Under the pieces are notes generated by a model. It worked only from the letters and a program-made list of their open reading frames with translations, had not been told where the DNA came from and did not search any database. DNA of 64,000 nucleotides from Actinoplanes philippinensis. Lineage in GTDB: Bacteria; Actinomycetota; Actinomycetes; Mycobacteriales; Micromonosporaceae. Below, piece after piece: positions 8,103 through 15,767 of the stretch. Every line of letters begins with the position of its first letter. Within the stretch, counting starts at the first letter, position 1. A program made the position numbers and the translations under genes. The stretch lies in contig NZ_FONV01000006.1 in assembly GCF_900113015.1 (NCBI RefSeq), positions 62,001 to 126,000 of the forward strand, in the 5' to 3' direction.

Positions 8103-9242
8103 TCAGCTGGTGACGTGGGCGATCAGCCGGTAGTAGTTCATCGCCATCATGGTGAGCAGCATGATCAGGAAGGCGGTGCTGACGAATCCGTACGTGAGGT
8201 ACAGCCGGCGGCGGGCCGGGGAGACCGATCGGTGGGCCGCGGACAGTGGGATCCGTAGCAGCACGTGTGCCATGTAGGCGTTCGCCCGGTGCCGCAGGTT
8301 GAGTTCGCCGATCGCCGCCTCCAGGGCGTGGTTGCCGTCGGTGGGCAGCAGCGGGTTGAGGTTGTTGATGATGACGAACAGCTGGAATCCGAGCAGCCAG
8401 CGCACCCCGCCGAAGCCGACCGGGTCGATCAGGATCAGCGTGGCGGACAGTCCCGCCGCGGTGAGGTCGATGATCGGCCCGACGAGCGCCACGCCGATCC
8501 GCCCGGCCCGGGACCGGACCCGGTACGCGTCCGTCCGGTCCACGTACGTCAGCGGGATCAGCAGGCAGAACAGCTTCACGCCGGCCTCGCGTACCGGCAC
8601 GCCGAGCGCCTGGCACACGGTGGCGTGTCCCATCTCGTGCACGGTGGCCTGCACCAGCAGCGCCGTGATCATCATCGTCCAGTCGGGGCCGGTGAAGACG
8701 AACGGCGCCGGCAGCACGTACGCCAGCACGACCGCGGTCGCCGCTGCCACGGCCACCAGCAGCGCGATGATCGCGGCGGTCCGGGGGAAGCGGGCCAGCA
8801 GCCTGCCCGGGGGGCCGAGCAGCCGGTTGAGGTGGTGTGCCGGGAACCGTACCCGCGGGGTGAGCCGGCCGAGCAGGGTCAGCACCCGCCGGCGGCCGCG
8901 TATCTGTTCCGGCGGCAGGGACAGCACCCCGGCGGCGCGCAGGTCCCGCAGGAACGTGACCAGGGCCGGCCCGCGGTCGCGGGGACCGTCCGGCCCGCGT
9001 GCCCGGCCCGCCGCGGCCAGCAGGGTCGTTCCGGTCCGGGTGCCGTCCAGCAGTGGCACCAGTCGTGCGCCGGTCCGGCTCAGCCGTACGTACGTGCCGG
9101 TGGCGGCGTTGAACAGCAGAGCGTGCCCGTCCGCCCCGTCGACCAGGCTCACCTGCGGAGCGAGCGCGAGAGGTTCGCCGAGCCAGTCCGGCACGTCGAG
9201 GTCCGGGGGCGGCGCGGTGCGGCCGACCGGGGGCGTGCTCAT
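8103..9242 (-). CDS. M50-type membrane metalloprotease with PqqD-like N-terminus (RiPP operon)
   Basis: 379 aa, ATG at 9242. Residues about 25-110 (LAPQVSLVDGADGHALLFNAATGTYVRLSRTGARLVPLLDGTRT) resemble a PqqD-like RiPP recognition element. A first membrane helix covers about 155-178. The zinc motif HEMGH lies at 202-206, and NPLLPTDG near 296-303 supplies the usual third ligand, Asp, of site-2-type proteases. Two or three further hydrophobic segments and a last helix near the C-terminus follow. It is the next gene after the precursor, 19 bases away. The best inference is that it binds the leader and cleaves it, or processes the peptide at the membrane. No ABC transporter is seen nearby, so it may also aid export. 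Confidence 0.85.
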   Translation of the reverse strand: MSTPPVGRTAPPPDLDVPDWLGEPLALAPQVSLVDGADGHALLFNAATGTYVRLSRTGARLVPLLDGTRTGTTLLAAAGRARGPDGPRDRGPALVTFLRDLRAAGVLSLPPEQIRGRRRVLTLLGRLTPRVRFPAHHLNRLLGPPGRLLARFPRTAAIIALLVAVAAATAVVLAYVLPAPFVFTGPDWTMMITALLVQATVHEMGHATVCQALGVPVREAGVKLFCLLIPLTYVDRTDAYRVRSRAGRIGVALVGPIIDLTAAGLSATLILIDPVGFGGVRWLLGFQLFVIINNLNPLLPTDGNHALEAAIGELNLRHRANAYMAHVLLRIPLSAAHRSVSPARRRLYLTYGFVSTAFLIMLLTMMAMNYYRLIAHVTS

Positions 9243-9261
9243 GGCACGCCCCCGGATGTGA

Positions 9262-9573
9262 TCAGTGCCGACACCCGTGGCACCCGCCGTGCCCGCCACA
9301 GCCGTGACAGCCACCGTGCCCACCGCAGCCGTGGCAACCGCCGTGCCCACCGCAGCCGTGGCAACCGCCGTGCCCGCCACAGCCGTGACAGCCACCGTGC
9401 CCACCGCAGCCATGGCAGCCGCCGTGGCCACCGCAGCCGCCGCAACCGTGGCAGCCGCCGGTTCCCAGCAGGGACGCGCTGACGACGGTCGGCAGCTGCT
9501 CGACGGTCAGGTCGTCTTCCAGCCAGAGGTCGAGTTCCTCGGCGGTCTCGGGTTTCATCAGCTCACTGCTCAT
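9262..9573 (-). CDS. RiPP precursor peptide with Gly-Cys-His repeat core
   Basis: 103 aa. The ATG at 9573 has an excellent AAAGGAG box 9 bases upstream. Residues 1-38 are an acidic leader (ELDLWLEDDLTVEQLP, then TVVSASLLGT). From residue 39 the core uses only Gly, Cys and His apart from one Arg near the end: one GGCHGCGGCGGH, five exact GGCHGCGGH units and a final GGCHGCRH. That gives 15 Cys and 14 His, and no Ser or Thr. Surrounding cyclodehydratase and dehydrogenase genes make Cys-to-thiazole conversion the likely modification. It recalls Cys-xx repeat precursors of the heterocycloanthracin type, but the His-rich nine-residue unit is different. A metal-binding role is an alternative. Confidence 0.9.
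   Translation of the reverse strand: MSSELMKPETAEELDLWLEDDLTVEQLPTVVSASLLGTGGCHGCGGCGGHGGCHGCGGHGGCHGCGGHGGCHGCGGHGGCHGCGGHGGCHGCGGHGGCHGCRH
9265..9455. repeat. 27-bp tandem repeats encoding the precursor core
   Basis: The core-coding DNA is built of 27-base units. A 47-base block at 9284-9330 recurs exactly at 9365-9411, 81 bases (three units) away, down to synonymous codon choices. Single units differ from each other by synonymous changes. This points to growth by block duplication or conversion, so repeat number is likely to vary between strains. It is coding sequence, not a CRISPR array. Confidence 0.9.
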
Positions 9574-9613
9574 TACCCCAACTCCTTTACGGTCCCGTGA
9601 CCGTGTTCTCGCC

Positions 9614-9635
9614 GGTCGGCGGTCTGCCGCCGGCC
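9614..9635 (-). promoter_or_regulatory. Intercistronic hairpin before the precursor gene
   Basis: Bases 9614-9622 and 9627-9635 can pair (8 of 9 positions) around a 4-base loop, in the 78-base gap between the SagB-like stop (9652) and the precursor start (9573). It could be an attenuator or an mRNA-processing/stability element letting the precursor be made in excess of the enzymes. Weak evidence: only the fold and position. Confidence 0.35.
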
Positions 9636-9651
9636 TGAGCCCGTGACCTGT

Positions 9652-10440
9652 TCAGGCCGGGCCCAAGTCTGTGGACCGTCCGGGCGGCGCCGGTTCGGTG
9701 GCGGGTGGGCGCCCGACGGCGAACGCGAACAGCGCGGCCCGGTGGTATCCGTCAGCGCTCGCGCGTTCCCGCAGGACGTGCGGCAGCAGGCCGGCGAAGA
9801 CCGTGCCGACGAGGCCGAGGCGCAGCGCTGTCAGCCACGCGGCGTGCCCGGCGGCTCCGGCCCGGGTCAGCAGCAGCCGGTGGCCGTGGCCGCCGTGGCG
9901 TTCGAGCGCCGCGGCCAGGTTCCCGGTGATCACCACCAGAGCGGCGGCCTGGGCGAACTCGCGTTGCAGCACCAGCTCCTCGGCCTGCGGGCCGTCCGGC
10001 AGGCTCGCCACCCGGCACAGCTGCGACCGGTCCGGCAGGTACCGGTGCAGACCGATGTCCACCCCGGTCACCCGCCACGCCGCGCAGTACAGCTCCAGGT
10101 CGACGCCGGCCTCCCGCTCGGCGGCCCACCCGCGGGCGTCCATCCGGTCGGCGGCGGCGAGCAGGGCCGACAGCTCGGCGCCGGAGATCGCTGCCGGTGC
10201 GAAGTCGTGAGCCGCGCCGCGTTCCGGCAGCACGTCGGCGAGCCCGGCGCGCGGGGACGCCGGCAGGGGCAGCCGGGTCAGCGGCCCGTCGTCCGGCGGC
10301 CGGCGCAGGTGCCCGGGGACGGGTGCGGGCAGCCGGGCGGCGGCCTCGGCGTCCAGCAGGGTGTCGGCCAGCAGTTGTTCGAGCAGCCGCGCCCGGTCGG
10401 TCTCGTCGCGGGCCGGGCGGGTCTCAGTGGTGGAGGTCAT
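9652..10440 (-). CDS. SagB-type nitroreductase-like protein (RiPP operon)
   Basis: 262 aa, ATG at 10440, overlapping the upstream gene by 17 bases. Residues about 75-250 look like a nitroreductase-fold domain: RGAAHDFAPAAISGAELSALLAAA aligns with the R.S.R.F...I....L..LL..A opening of SagB/McbC dehydrogenases. Later comes an AAALVVITGNLAAALERHGGHGHRLLLTRAGAAGHAAWLTALRLGL segment. Such FMN enzymes oxidise azolines to azoles. The N-terminal 60 residues are extra. As the fusion gene upstream also has a SagB domain, one copy may be structural. Confidence 0.8.
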   Translation of the reverse strand: MTSTTETRPARDETDRARLLEQLLADTLLDAEAAARLPAPVPGHLRRPPDDGPLTRLPLPASPRAGLADVLPERGAAHDFAPAAISGAELSALLAAADRMDARGWAAEREAGVDLELYCAAWRVTGVDIGLHRYLPDRSQLCRVASLPDGPQAEELVLQREFAQAAALVVITGNLAAALERHGGHGHRLLLTRAGAAGHAAWLTALRLGLVGTVFAGLLPHVLRERASADGYHRAALFAFAVGRPPATEPAPPGRSTDLGPA

Positions 10441-12109
10441 CGTGGTTCCTCGGGTCGAGGGCGAGCACCGTGGTCACCGGCTCGTCGGCGGGCTCGATGC
10501 GCAGCGCCCGGCTCACGGCGGTGTCGTCCCACCGGTCGGCGATGCGGATCGTCACGCGGTGGTCGTCGGCGAGGGCGGTCAGCTGGGCGAGGGCGACGCC
10601 GGCGTCGAGGCAGAGGATGCGGTAGGCGAAGTCCTGGTACTTGGCGGCGACCACGCCGAGCGCGCCGGTGAGGGCGATCAGGGCGGCCGGGCGCTGGGCG
10701 GCGAGCTGCGGGCAGACCGCCGCGGCGTCGGTCTCCGGCGCGCCCGCCCGGATGCGGGCCAGGCTGTGGTCGCCGCGCTGGTAGAAGTAGCAGCCGGGCG
10801 GCAGGCCGGGCACGTCCAGCGCCAGCAGGTAGGCCTGTACGGAGCCGAGGTTCCCACCGGTCGGCGCCCACCGGTTGACCTTGCCGGAGGCGGTCGCCGG
10901 TTCGTCCTCGCGCAGGCCGGCGGTACGCCGGAGCAGCACGGCCAGGGTGCCGAGGGTCAATCGTGGCCCGGTGGCCGGCGGTTCGCCGTCGAGCGGGATG
11001 CGCGGCGCCGCCAGGTATTCCTTGTTGTATCGCTGCAGGGACAGGTTCGCCGGGCGGTAGTGCGCCTGGTGGTCCTTGAGGTTGAGCCATTCCCGGGGCG
11101 GGGCCGCCACGGCCTGCTCGTAGAGGTGGGCAGACGCCGTCGGGGCCGGGGCGCGGGCAGGCAGGCACTGCGGGCAGCCGGGCCGGCGGTAGGCGCCGAC
11201 CATCGACTGGGTCCAGTCGCCGAGGTCGAAGACGGTGCAGCCGGACGTCGACGGGGTGGAGCCGACCCGGGACAGCAGGTGCACGATCTCGGTCGCGGTC
11301 AGCGCCGCCCAGATCGCCGCGCGGGCCGGTGACGGGGTGCCGTCGGGATGCGGCCGGTGGCCGGCGAAGCACTCGTGGCAGCCGGTGTACCGGGCGTTGA
11401 ACAGTGGCCCGATCTCGGCCGTACGCTCTCCGGCCGCGGTGCGCAGCCAGCTGATGCCGGAGCGGCGGCAGGCCTGGTCCACCGCCGCCATCGCGGCGGT
11501 GTCGCCGTCGTCGACGGCGACCAGGAGATCACCGTCGCCGACGGTCTGGCCGGGGCCGGTCCAGCCGTGCGCGTCGACGCCGGCCCCGGCGAGCTCGGCG
11601 CGCAGCCGGCCGGCGAGCGGTTCCGGTCCGGCGATCAGCACGCGGGTACGGGCGAGCCGGTCGCAGGCCTCGCCGCGGCTGTGGTTGATCCGGGTGGTGT
11701 CCAGGTTGCGGCCCAGGTAGTCGGCCACCTCAGCCGGGATGAGCCCGCTGCCCAGGCCGTCGGGGCCGTCCTGCAGCAGCCCGCTGACGTACAGCAGGGA
11801 GATGCAGGCGCGCAGGGCGGTCGCGGTCACGTCGGGGTGTGCCGCGGCCAGTTCGTCCATGGTGTGGGCGCCGTCGAGCGCGGGCAGCAGCCGCGGGATG
11901 AGGGTCAGTGCGGCGCGGCCGCGCAGCACGGTCTGGCGGTTGGCGGTGCCGGCGAAGGCCAGGCCGTCGTCGAGCGGGACGCACACCAGGCCGGGCGCCA
12001 GGCAGGGCCGGACCGGCATGCTGAACTGGGGGTCGACGGCGACCGCGTAGGCCATGGCGGCGGCGGAGAGCCGCCCGTTCTGCCGGGTGGTGTCGTCGAC
12101 CTCGATCAT
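10424..12109 (-). CDS. Fused ocin-ThiF/E1-like cyclodehydratase partner and SagB-type dehydrogenase
   Basis: 561 aa, ATG at 12109, in a 4-base ATGA overlap with the upstream stop. Residues 1-115 are a winged-helix recognition domain (LAPGLVCVPLDDGLAFAGTANRQTVLRGRAALTLIPRLLPALDG). Residues about 150-345 are E1/ThiF-like, with the paired cysteines of a zinc site: CHEC and, later, CPQC. From about 370 to the end runs a SagB-type nitroreductase domain, with EWLNLKDHQAHYRPANLSLQRYN, the conserved RWAPTGGNLGSVQAYLLALDVPGLPPGCYFY block and AAKYQDFAYRILCLDAGV. So leader binding and azoline oxidation sit on one chain. It should work with the YcaO protein at 12772. Confidence 0.87.
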   Translation of the reverse strand: MIEVDDTTRQNGRLSAAAMAYAVAVDPQFSMPVRPCLAPGLVCVPLDDGLAFAGTANRQTVLRGRAALTLIPRLLPALDGAHTMDELAAAHPDVTATALRACISLLYVSGLLQDGPDGLGSGLIPAEVADYLGRNLDTTRINHSRGEACDRLARTRVLIAGPEPLAGRLRAELAGAGVDAHGWTGPGQTVGDGDLLVAVDDGDTAAMAAVDQACRRSGISWLRTAAGERTAEIGPLFNARYTGCHECFAGHRPHPDGTPSPARAAIWAALTATEIVHLLSRVGSTPSTSGCTVFDLGDWTQSMVGAYRRPGCPQCLPARAPAPTASAHLYEQAVAAPPREWLNLKDHQAHYRPANLSLQRYNKEYLAAPRIPLDGEPPATGPRLTLGTLAVLLRRTAGLREDEPATASGKVNRWAPTGGNLGSVQAYLLALDVPGLPPGCYFYQRGDHSLARIRAGAPETDAAAVCPQLAAQRPAALIALTGALGVVAAKYQDFAYRILCLDAGVALAQLTALADDHRVTIRIADRWDDTAVSRALRIEPADEPVTTVLALDPRNHDDLHH

Positions 12110-12750
12110 GACCACACCCCCTGGAGCAGGGCGGGCAGCCGGTCGTACGAGCGGGTGGTCTCGTCGCGGCCCGACCCGCAGCGTGGGCAGCCGTGCACGC
12201 CGACGACCCGGCCGGAGCGCAGTTGCTGGGTGGGCACGTCGATCTGGCGTACCCGGCCGGCCTCGTCGCCCGGCGCGGCCCGGAACCGGTCCACGATCTC
12301 GGCCACGCTGGCCGCCGCGAACAGCGCGGTCGCCGTCAGGTATCCGGCCGGCCCGGCCTGCGGGTCGGTGTCGTAGTGCCGGTCGACGGCGGCGCGGATC
12401 GTGCGGGCGGTGTCGTGCTGCGCGATCCGGCGGCGGTAGCAGCCGTGGCAGGCGCCCTCGCCGGGGACCACCAGCGGGCCGATCTCCAGGACCGGGTGGT
12501 CCAGGACGACCGGCAGCCACGGCCGGCCGGTCCGGAACGCCACGTCGTCGAACTCCTGCTCGATCGCGGGCGCGCGCCGCCACGCCACGAGCACGTCGAG
12601 CCGGTCCTCGCGGTCGGGCGCCGGGCGTACGGCGGTCACCGCGCCGGTGGCGTCGATCCCGGCGATGTCGACGTCGCGGCACAGGTCACGCAGCCGCTCG
12701 GCGACCGCGTAGCCGAAGGGGCCGAGCGGGGAAACGATCAGATGACACAT
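12106..12750 (-). CDS. E1/ocin-ThiF-like TOMM biosynthesis protein
   Basis: 214 aa, ATG at 12750 with GGGAG 5 bases ahead. It carries VLVAWRRAPAIEQEFDDVAFRTGRPWLPVVLDHPVLEIGPLVVPGEGACHGCYRRR and a late HGCPRCG, the paired CxxC of ocin-ThiF/E1-like proteins that form zinc sites. It lacks the N-terminal winged helix found in the next gene product, so the two may act as complementary halves delivering the precursor to YcaO. The gene ends in an ATGA overlap with the fusion gene, implying translational coupling. Confidence 0.8.
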   Translation of the reverse strand: MCHLIVSPLGPFGYAVAERLRDLCRDVDIAGIDATGAVTAVRPAPDREDRLDVLVAWRRAPAIEQEFDDVAFRTGRPWLPVVLDHPVLEIGPLVVPGEGACHGCYRRRIAQHDTARTIRAAVDRHYDTDPQAGPAGYLTATALFAAASVAEIVDRFRAAPGDEAGRVRQIDVPTQQLRSGRVVGVHGCPRCGSGRDETTRSYDRLPALLQGVWS

Positions 12751-12771
12751 GCGTGCTCCCGGTGGGTGGCG

Positions 12772-14115
12772 TCAGGCGAACGGCTGTGGCCAGGCGTTGA
12801 GCTCGGCTTCCGGTCTGCTCGGGTGGCCCATCCGCAGCGGCGCCCGGTAGAGCCGGGGGTGGCCCAGGTAGCGGGCGCGGTAGCTGAAGGACAGGGGCTG
12901 CAGGCCGGGGACGACCGCCCGCACAACGCTCATCCCGGTCCGCAGCGCCTCGTCCGGGGTGAGATCCACGACGTACGCGTCGAGGTCGCACGCGGCCAGG
13001 CGCTCGGCCACCAGGCGCAGGTCGGCGACCGGATCGCCGGTGGACAGCGCCGGCATCTCGGACAGCCGCCGGCGTGCCGGGCTGTCGAGCAGGAAGTCGA
13101 AGGCGCCGGCCCGCTGCGGGTCGGACATGTAGGCGGCGCCGTCGGCCACCCCGGTGAACTCGCGCACGTCGTCGCCCGGTGGCGGGGTGCCGTGCAGCGC
13201 GACCCGTTCCGACACCGTCTCGCAGATCGCCTTGGCGGCCGCCACCTGCGGGTCGAGGCTGGTGGCGCAGGCGACGACGGTGTGACAGGTGGGGTGGTGC
13301 GGTGCGACCGAGACGGCGTACACGGTCGGGATGCCGACGTCGGTGGTGGCGTCGAAGAGGTGGATCGTGAGGTCGCGCCCGGCGGTGAGGTCGAGGTAGC
13401 GCTGCAGTTCGGGGCCGACGGTGTCGAGCTCCAGCCGTGGCAGGGCGAGCTGTTGCAGCCAGGTGATGCTGATCGCGTCCCGCTCGATCACCTCGCAGAG
13501 CCCTCCGCGGACCGCGACGGCCGGGTCGGGGTGCGCGGCGGAGCCGGTGGAGATGGAACGGGTGAAGCGCTCCCCCGCGTGCGGCGGGAGGTGCATGTAC
13601 ACCAGCACGGCCGGCACCCAGCGCGGCTCGCCGGTGCCCAGGTGCAGTCCCCGGACCCAGCGCATCGGCGCGGTGCGGTCGGGCAGGGTGACCGGGCAGT
13701 CCGGGTCGGCCAGCTCGGTCGCCGAACAGCGGGGCACGCTGTCCAGGTCGAGCGCCTCGGCGCCCAGCTCGGCGGCGGTCGCCCAGCGGAACTGCCGCTC
13801 GTCGTAGACGCAGTTGGCGTAGCGTTCGAGCGCCTCGGCGACCGCGACGAGCGCGGACCGTTCCGGGTCCACCCCGGTTCCGGTGCCGTCGAGGTTGCCC
13901 AGGCACTCCGGTCCGCACAGTCCCGGCAGCACCGCCGAGACCTCGCCGAGCTCGGCCGAGAAGACCGCGAGGGGCGGCTCCGACGGCTCGACCGGCAGCC
14001 GGGGTACGTGACTGACCAGGCCACCGAGCGGCGACACCAGTTCCGCCAGCCGGGCGGATCCGGTCGTCTCGGTTTTCGGGTTCGTTGCTGCTGCAGCGAT
14101 TGCGCTCATGCGCAT
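12772..14115 (-). CDS. YcaO-family cyclodehydratase (SagD-like)
   Basis: 447 aa; ATG at 14115 with AGGA 6 bases ahead (a second ATG is at 14109). The YcaO ATP-binding acidic residues are visible: AVAEALERYANC (Glu94, Glu97) and GGLCEVIERDA (Glu208, Glu211), with later AAKAICETVSERVALHG and SVVRAVVPGLQPLSFSYRARYLG blocks. It ends AWPQPFA, a short version of the Pro-rich C-terminus typical of azoline-forming YcaOs. The enzyme phosphorylates backbone amides with ATP to cyclise Cys (or Ser/Thr) side chains. The core here has only Cys, so thiazolines are expected. First gene of the operon. Confidence 0.93.
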   Translation of the reverse strand: MRMSAIAAAATNPKTETTGSARLAELVSPLGGLVSHVPRLPVEPSEPPLAVFSAELGEVSAVLPGLCGPECLGNLDGTGTGVDPERSALVAVAEALERYANCVYDERQFRWATAAELGAEALDLDSVPRCSATELADPDCPVTLPDRTAPMRWVRGLHLGTGEPRWVPAVLVYMHLPPHAGERFTRSISTGSAAHPDPAVAVRGGLCEVIERDAISITWLQQLALPRLELDTVGPELQRYLDLTAGRDLTIHLFDATTDVGIPTVYAVSVAPHHPTCHTVVACATSLDPQVAAAKAICETVSERVALHGTPPPGDDVREFTGVADGAAYMSDPQRAGAFDFLLDSPARRRLSEMPALSTGDPVADLRLVAERLAACDLDAYVVDLTPDEALRTGMSVVRAVVPGLQPLSFSYRARYLGHPRLYRAPLRMGHPSRPEAELNAWPQPFA

Positions 14116-14465
14116 GTTCGTTCCTGTCCGGTCAGATCCGGCGAAAGATGTCTGAGGGGCGGCCCGCGAGGCTCACCGCGACGGTTCCAACTATGGACCT
14201 GCCGACGCCGATTCGCTGTGGTTTGCGGGAGCTACGGCCGGGTAATGTAATTCATCCATTCTGGAGATTAATGTCCGACCTTCCCGCCCGCGGTCCATAC
14301 ACGACCGATAGGCGATGCAGGGAAAACGCCGGGATCCTGCCAGAGGTCTGACGTGGCCGGGCACGTCCCGGGCCGCGGCGGGCACCGTGGCTCGGGACCC
14401 CGGGCCGGGCATCCGCGGCGCTGCCCGCGATCAACACCCCGCCGGAAGCGGGGAGGCCTCCTCGA
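14116..14465. other. 350-base non-coding region ahead of the RiPP operon
   Basis: Between the ycaO-like start (14115) and the end of the NERD-like gene (14466). It has a patch richer in A/T at about 14245-14280 against a GC-rich background, which probably contains the operon promoter. I could not find a convincing -35/-10 pair, a clear operator or a small gene. No dedicated regulator or transporter gene is present here. Confidence 0.5.
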
Positions 14466-15032
14466 TCAGGCGGGCGGGGCGCAGTCCCGGGCGATCTTCG
14501 CGAGGCGGGCCGCGGTGTCCGGGCTGATCCGGTGACCGCCGGAGGTGAGCAGCTTGTCCAGCTCGCGGTCGGTGGCGACCAGGCAGGTGGTGGGCACGCC
14601 GTTGGTGCTCATGGCGCCCGCCCCGGTGAACGCGAGGACCGGGACGACCGGCACGGTGACGCCGGCCGCGGCGGACAGCGCGTCCGCGGCACGGCTCGCG
14701 GCACGGCGCGCCTCCGCGACATAGGACAGTCGCCGCCCGTTGATCTGCACCACGTCACCGACGATCAGGACCCGGAAGAGCCCCTGGTCGGCGACGGTGA
14801 CCGCATACACCCCGCCGGGCCCGACGGCCAGGAACCCGGCGCGGGCGCCCAGCGGGTCGGCCGGGTCGTGCCGGCGGGACAGGCCGGTCTCCGACCAGTC
14901 CACGATGTGCCAGCTCTCGCCGAGGCTGTCGAGCCGGCCGAACGCCCGGGCGCCGGCGACCTCGAGACGCCGGTCGACGAGGTCCGCGCGACGCCGCCGG
15001 ACCCATTCCGCAGGGGACAGTCGGGGAGACAT
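14466..15032 (-). CDS. NERD-like domain protein
   Basis: 188 aa from the ATG at 15032 (MSPRLSPAEWVRRRRADLVDRRL). The middle has the pattern of nuclease-related (NERD) domains: WHIVDWSETG, FLAVGPGGVYAVTVADQG, VVQINGRRLSYVAEARRAASRAADALS, VPVVPVLAFTGAGAMSTNGVPTTCLVATDRELDKLL. The fit is partial: no clear E-x-K core is visible, so nuclease activity is doubtful. It faces the same way as the RiPP operon but is separated by 350 bases. Confidence 0.7.
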   Translation of the reverse strand: MSPRLSPAEWVRRRRADLVDRRLEVAGARAFGRLDSLGESWHIVDWSETGLSRRHDPADPLGARAGFLAVGPGGVYAVTVADQGLFRVLIVGDVVQINGRRLSYVAEARRAASRAADALSAAAGVTVPVVPVLAFTGAGAMSTNGVPTTCLVATDRELDKLLTSGGHRISPDTAARLAKIARDCAPPA

Positions 15033-15085
15033 CCGACCACGGTAGCCCGTTCGCGCACAGCGGTCCCGGACCTCCGCGCGCCGTG

Positions 15086-15715
15086 TCAGCCGACGGGGGG
15101 CCGCAGGCCGATCGCCGAGGCCCAGAGGCGGGAGAGGTGGTCGACCATCTTCTCGGTGTCGAGCGGTTCGCGCAGCTCGTTGATGATCACGGCGACCTGC
15201 TCGACCATGCCGCCGAGGGCGATCGCGGTCAGGTGCGGGTCGAGGCCGGGGTCGGCCAGCCCGGCGGTCTGCAGCCGGCGGATGCCCTCCTCGCTGCGGC
15301 GCACGTAGAACTCGCGGATCTCCAGGAGCAGGCCGCGCAGGTTGTCGTCGAGGTAGGCGCCGTGCTCGACCATCCGCAACACCTTGGCGGCCTTGCCGGT
15401 GGCCGCCAGGTAGCGGCGGTTGGCCTCGACGATCCGCGCATACGGGTCGTCGAGGTCGGGCACCCGGCTCGCGGCGATCATCTCGTCCGCGGCGGCTTTG
15501 ACGATCTTGCGGAGCAGGTCGTCCTTGGACTCGAAGTAGGTGTAGAAGGTCCCGTACGACACGCCGGCGGCCTGGGTGACGGCCTCGGGCGTGAACCCGG
15601 CCCACCCCTGCTCCTCGATGATCTCCCGGCCGGCGGCGATCAGCGCGTCGTGGGTGCGCCGGCCCCGGGCGGTCGCCGGCGCGGTGGGCGCGGGGTTCGT
15701 TCGGGCACGTCCCAT
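15086..15715 (-). CDS. TetR-family regulator of the acyl-CoA operon
   Basis: 209 aa, ATG at 15715. The N-terminal helix-turn-helix is clear (ALIAAGREIIEEQGWAGFTPEAVTQAAGVSYGTFYTYFESKDDLLRKIV). The rest is a helical ligand-binding domain ending IINELREPLDTEKMVDHLSRLWASAIG. It is divergent from the acyl-CoA catabolic operon starting 52 bases away, and a palindrome lies in the gap. By analogy it represses the operon until an acyl-CoA binds. Confidence 0.93.
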   Translation of the reverse strand: MGRARTNPAPTAPATARGRRTHDALIAAGREIIEEQGWAGFTPEAVTQAAGVSYGTFYTYFESKDDLLRKIVKAAADEMIAASRVPDLDDPYARIVEANRRYLAATGKAAKVLRMVEHGAYLDDNLRGLLLEIREFYVRRSEEGIRRLQTAGLADPGLDPHLTAIALGGMVEQVAVIINELREPLDTEKMVDHLSRLWASAIGLRPPVG

Positions 15716-15733
15716 CGGGCCCCCTCTCGTTAC

Positions 15734-15761
15734 TTGACTACTTTGTCAGAAAGTCTAGGGT
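15734..15761 (+). promoter_or_regulatory. Promoter with TetR-type palindrome for the acyl-CoA operon
   Basis: TTGACT (15734-15739) and TAGGGT (15756-15761), 16 bases apart, look like -35 and -10 boxes. The GTG start at 15768 follows 6 bases later, so the mRNA would be leaderless. Between the boxes lies ACTTT-GTCAG-AAAGT (15740-15754), a perfect palindrome with arms of 5, flanked by GACT and CTA. Placed in the spacer, a bound TetR would block polymerase. Confidence 0.65.
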
Positions 15762-15767
15762 GACGGT

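Noticed and set aside
6309..8258. Long plus-strand open frame across the GMC oxidoreductase
   Set aside because: The product is Arg/Gly/Val-rich with no motif, while the minus strand gives a complete oxidoreductase. It is a GC-driven shadow.
9265..9455. Regular short repeats suggestive of CRISPR
   Set aside because: The repeats are 27-base coding units without unique spacers; they encode the precursor core in frame.
14116..14465. Possible small regulator or leader gene ahead of the RiPP operon
   Set aside because: Short frames here have no ribosome site and shadow-like composition.
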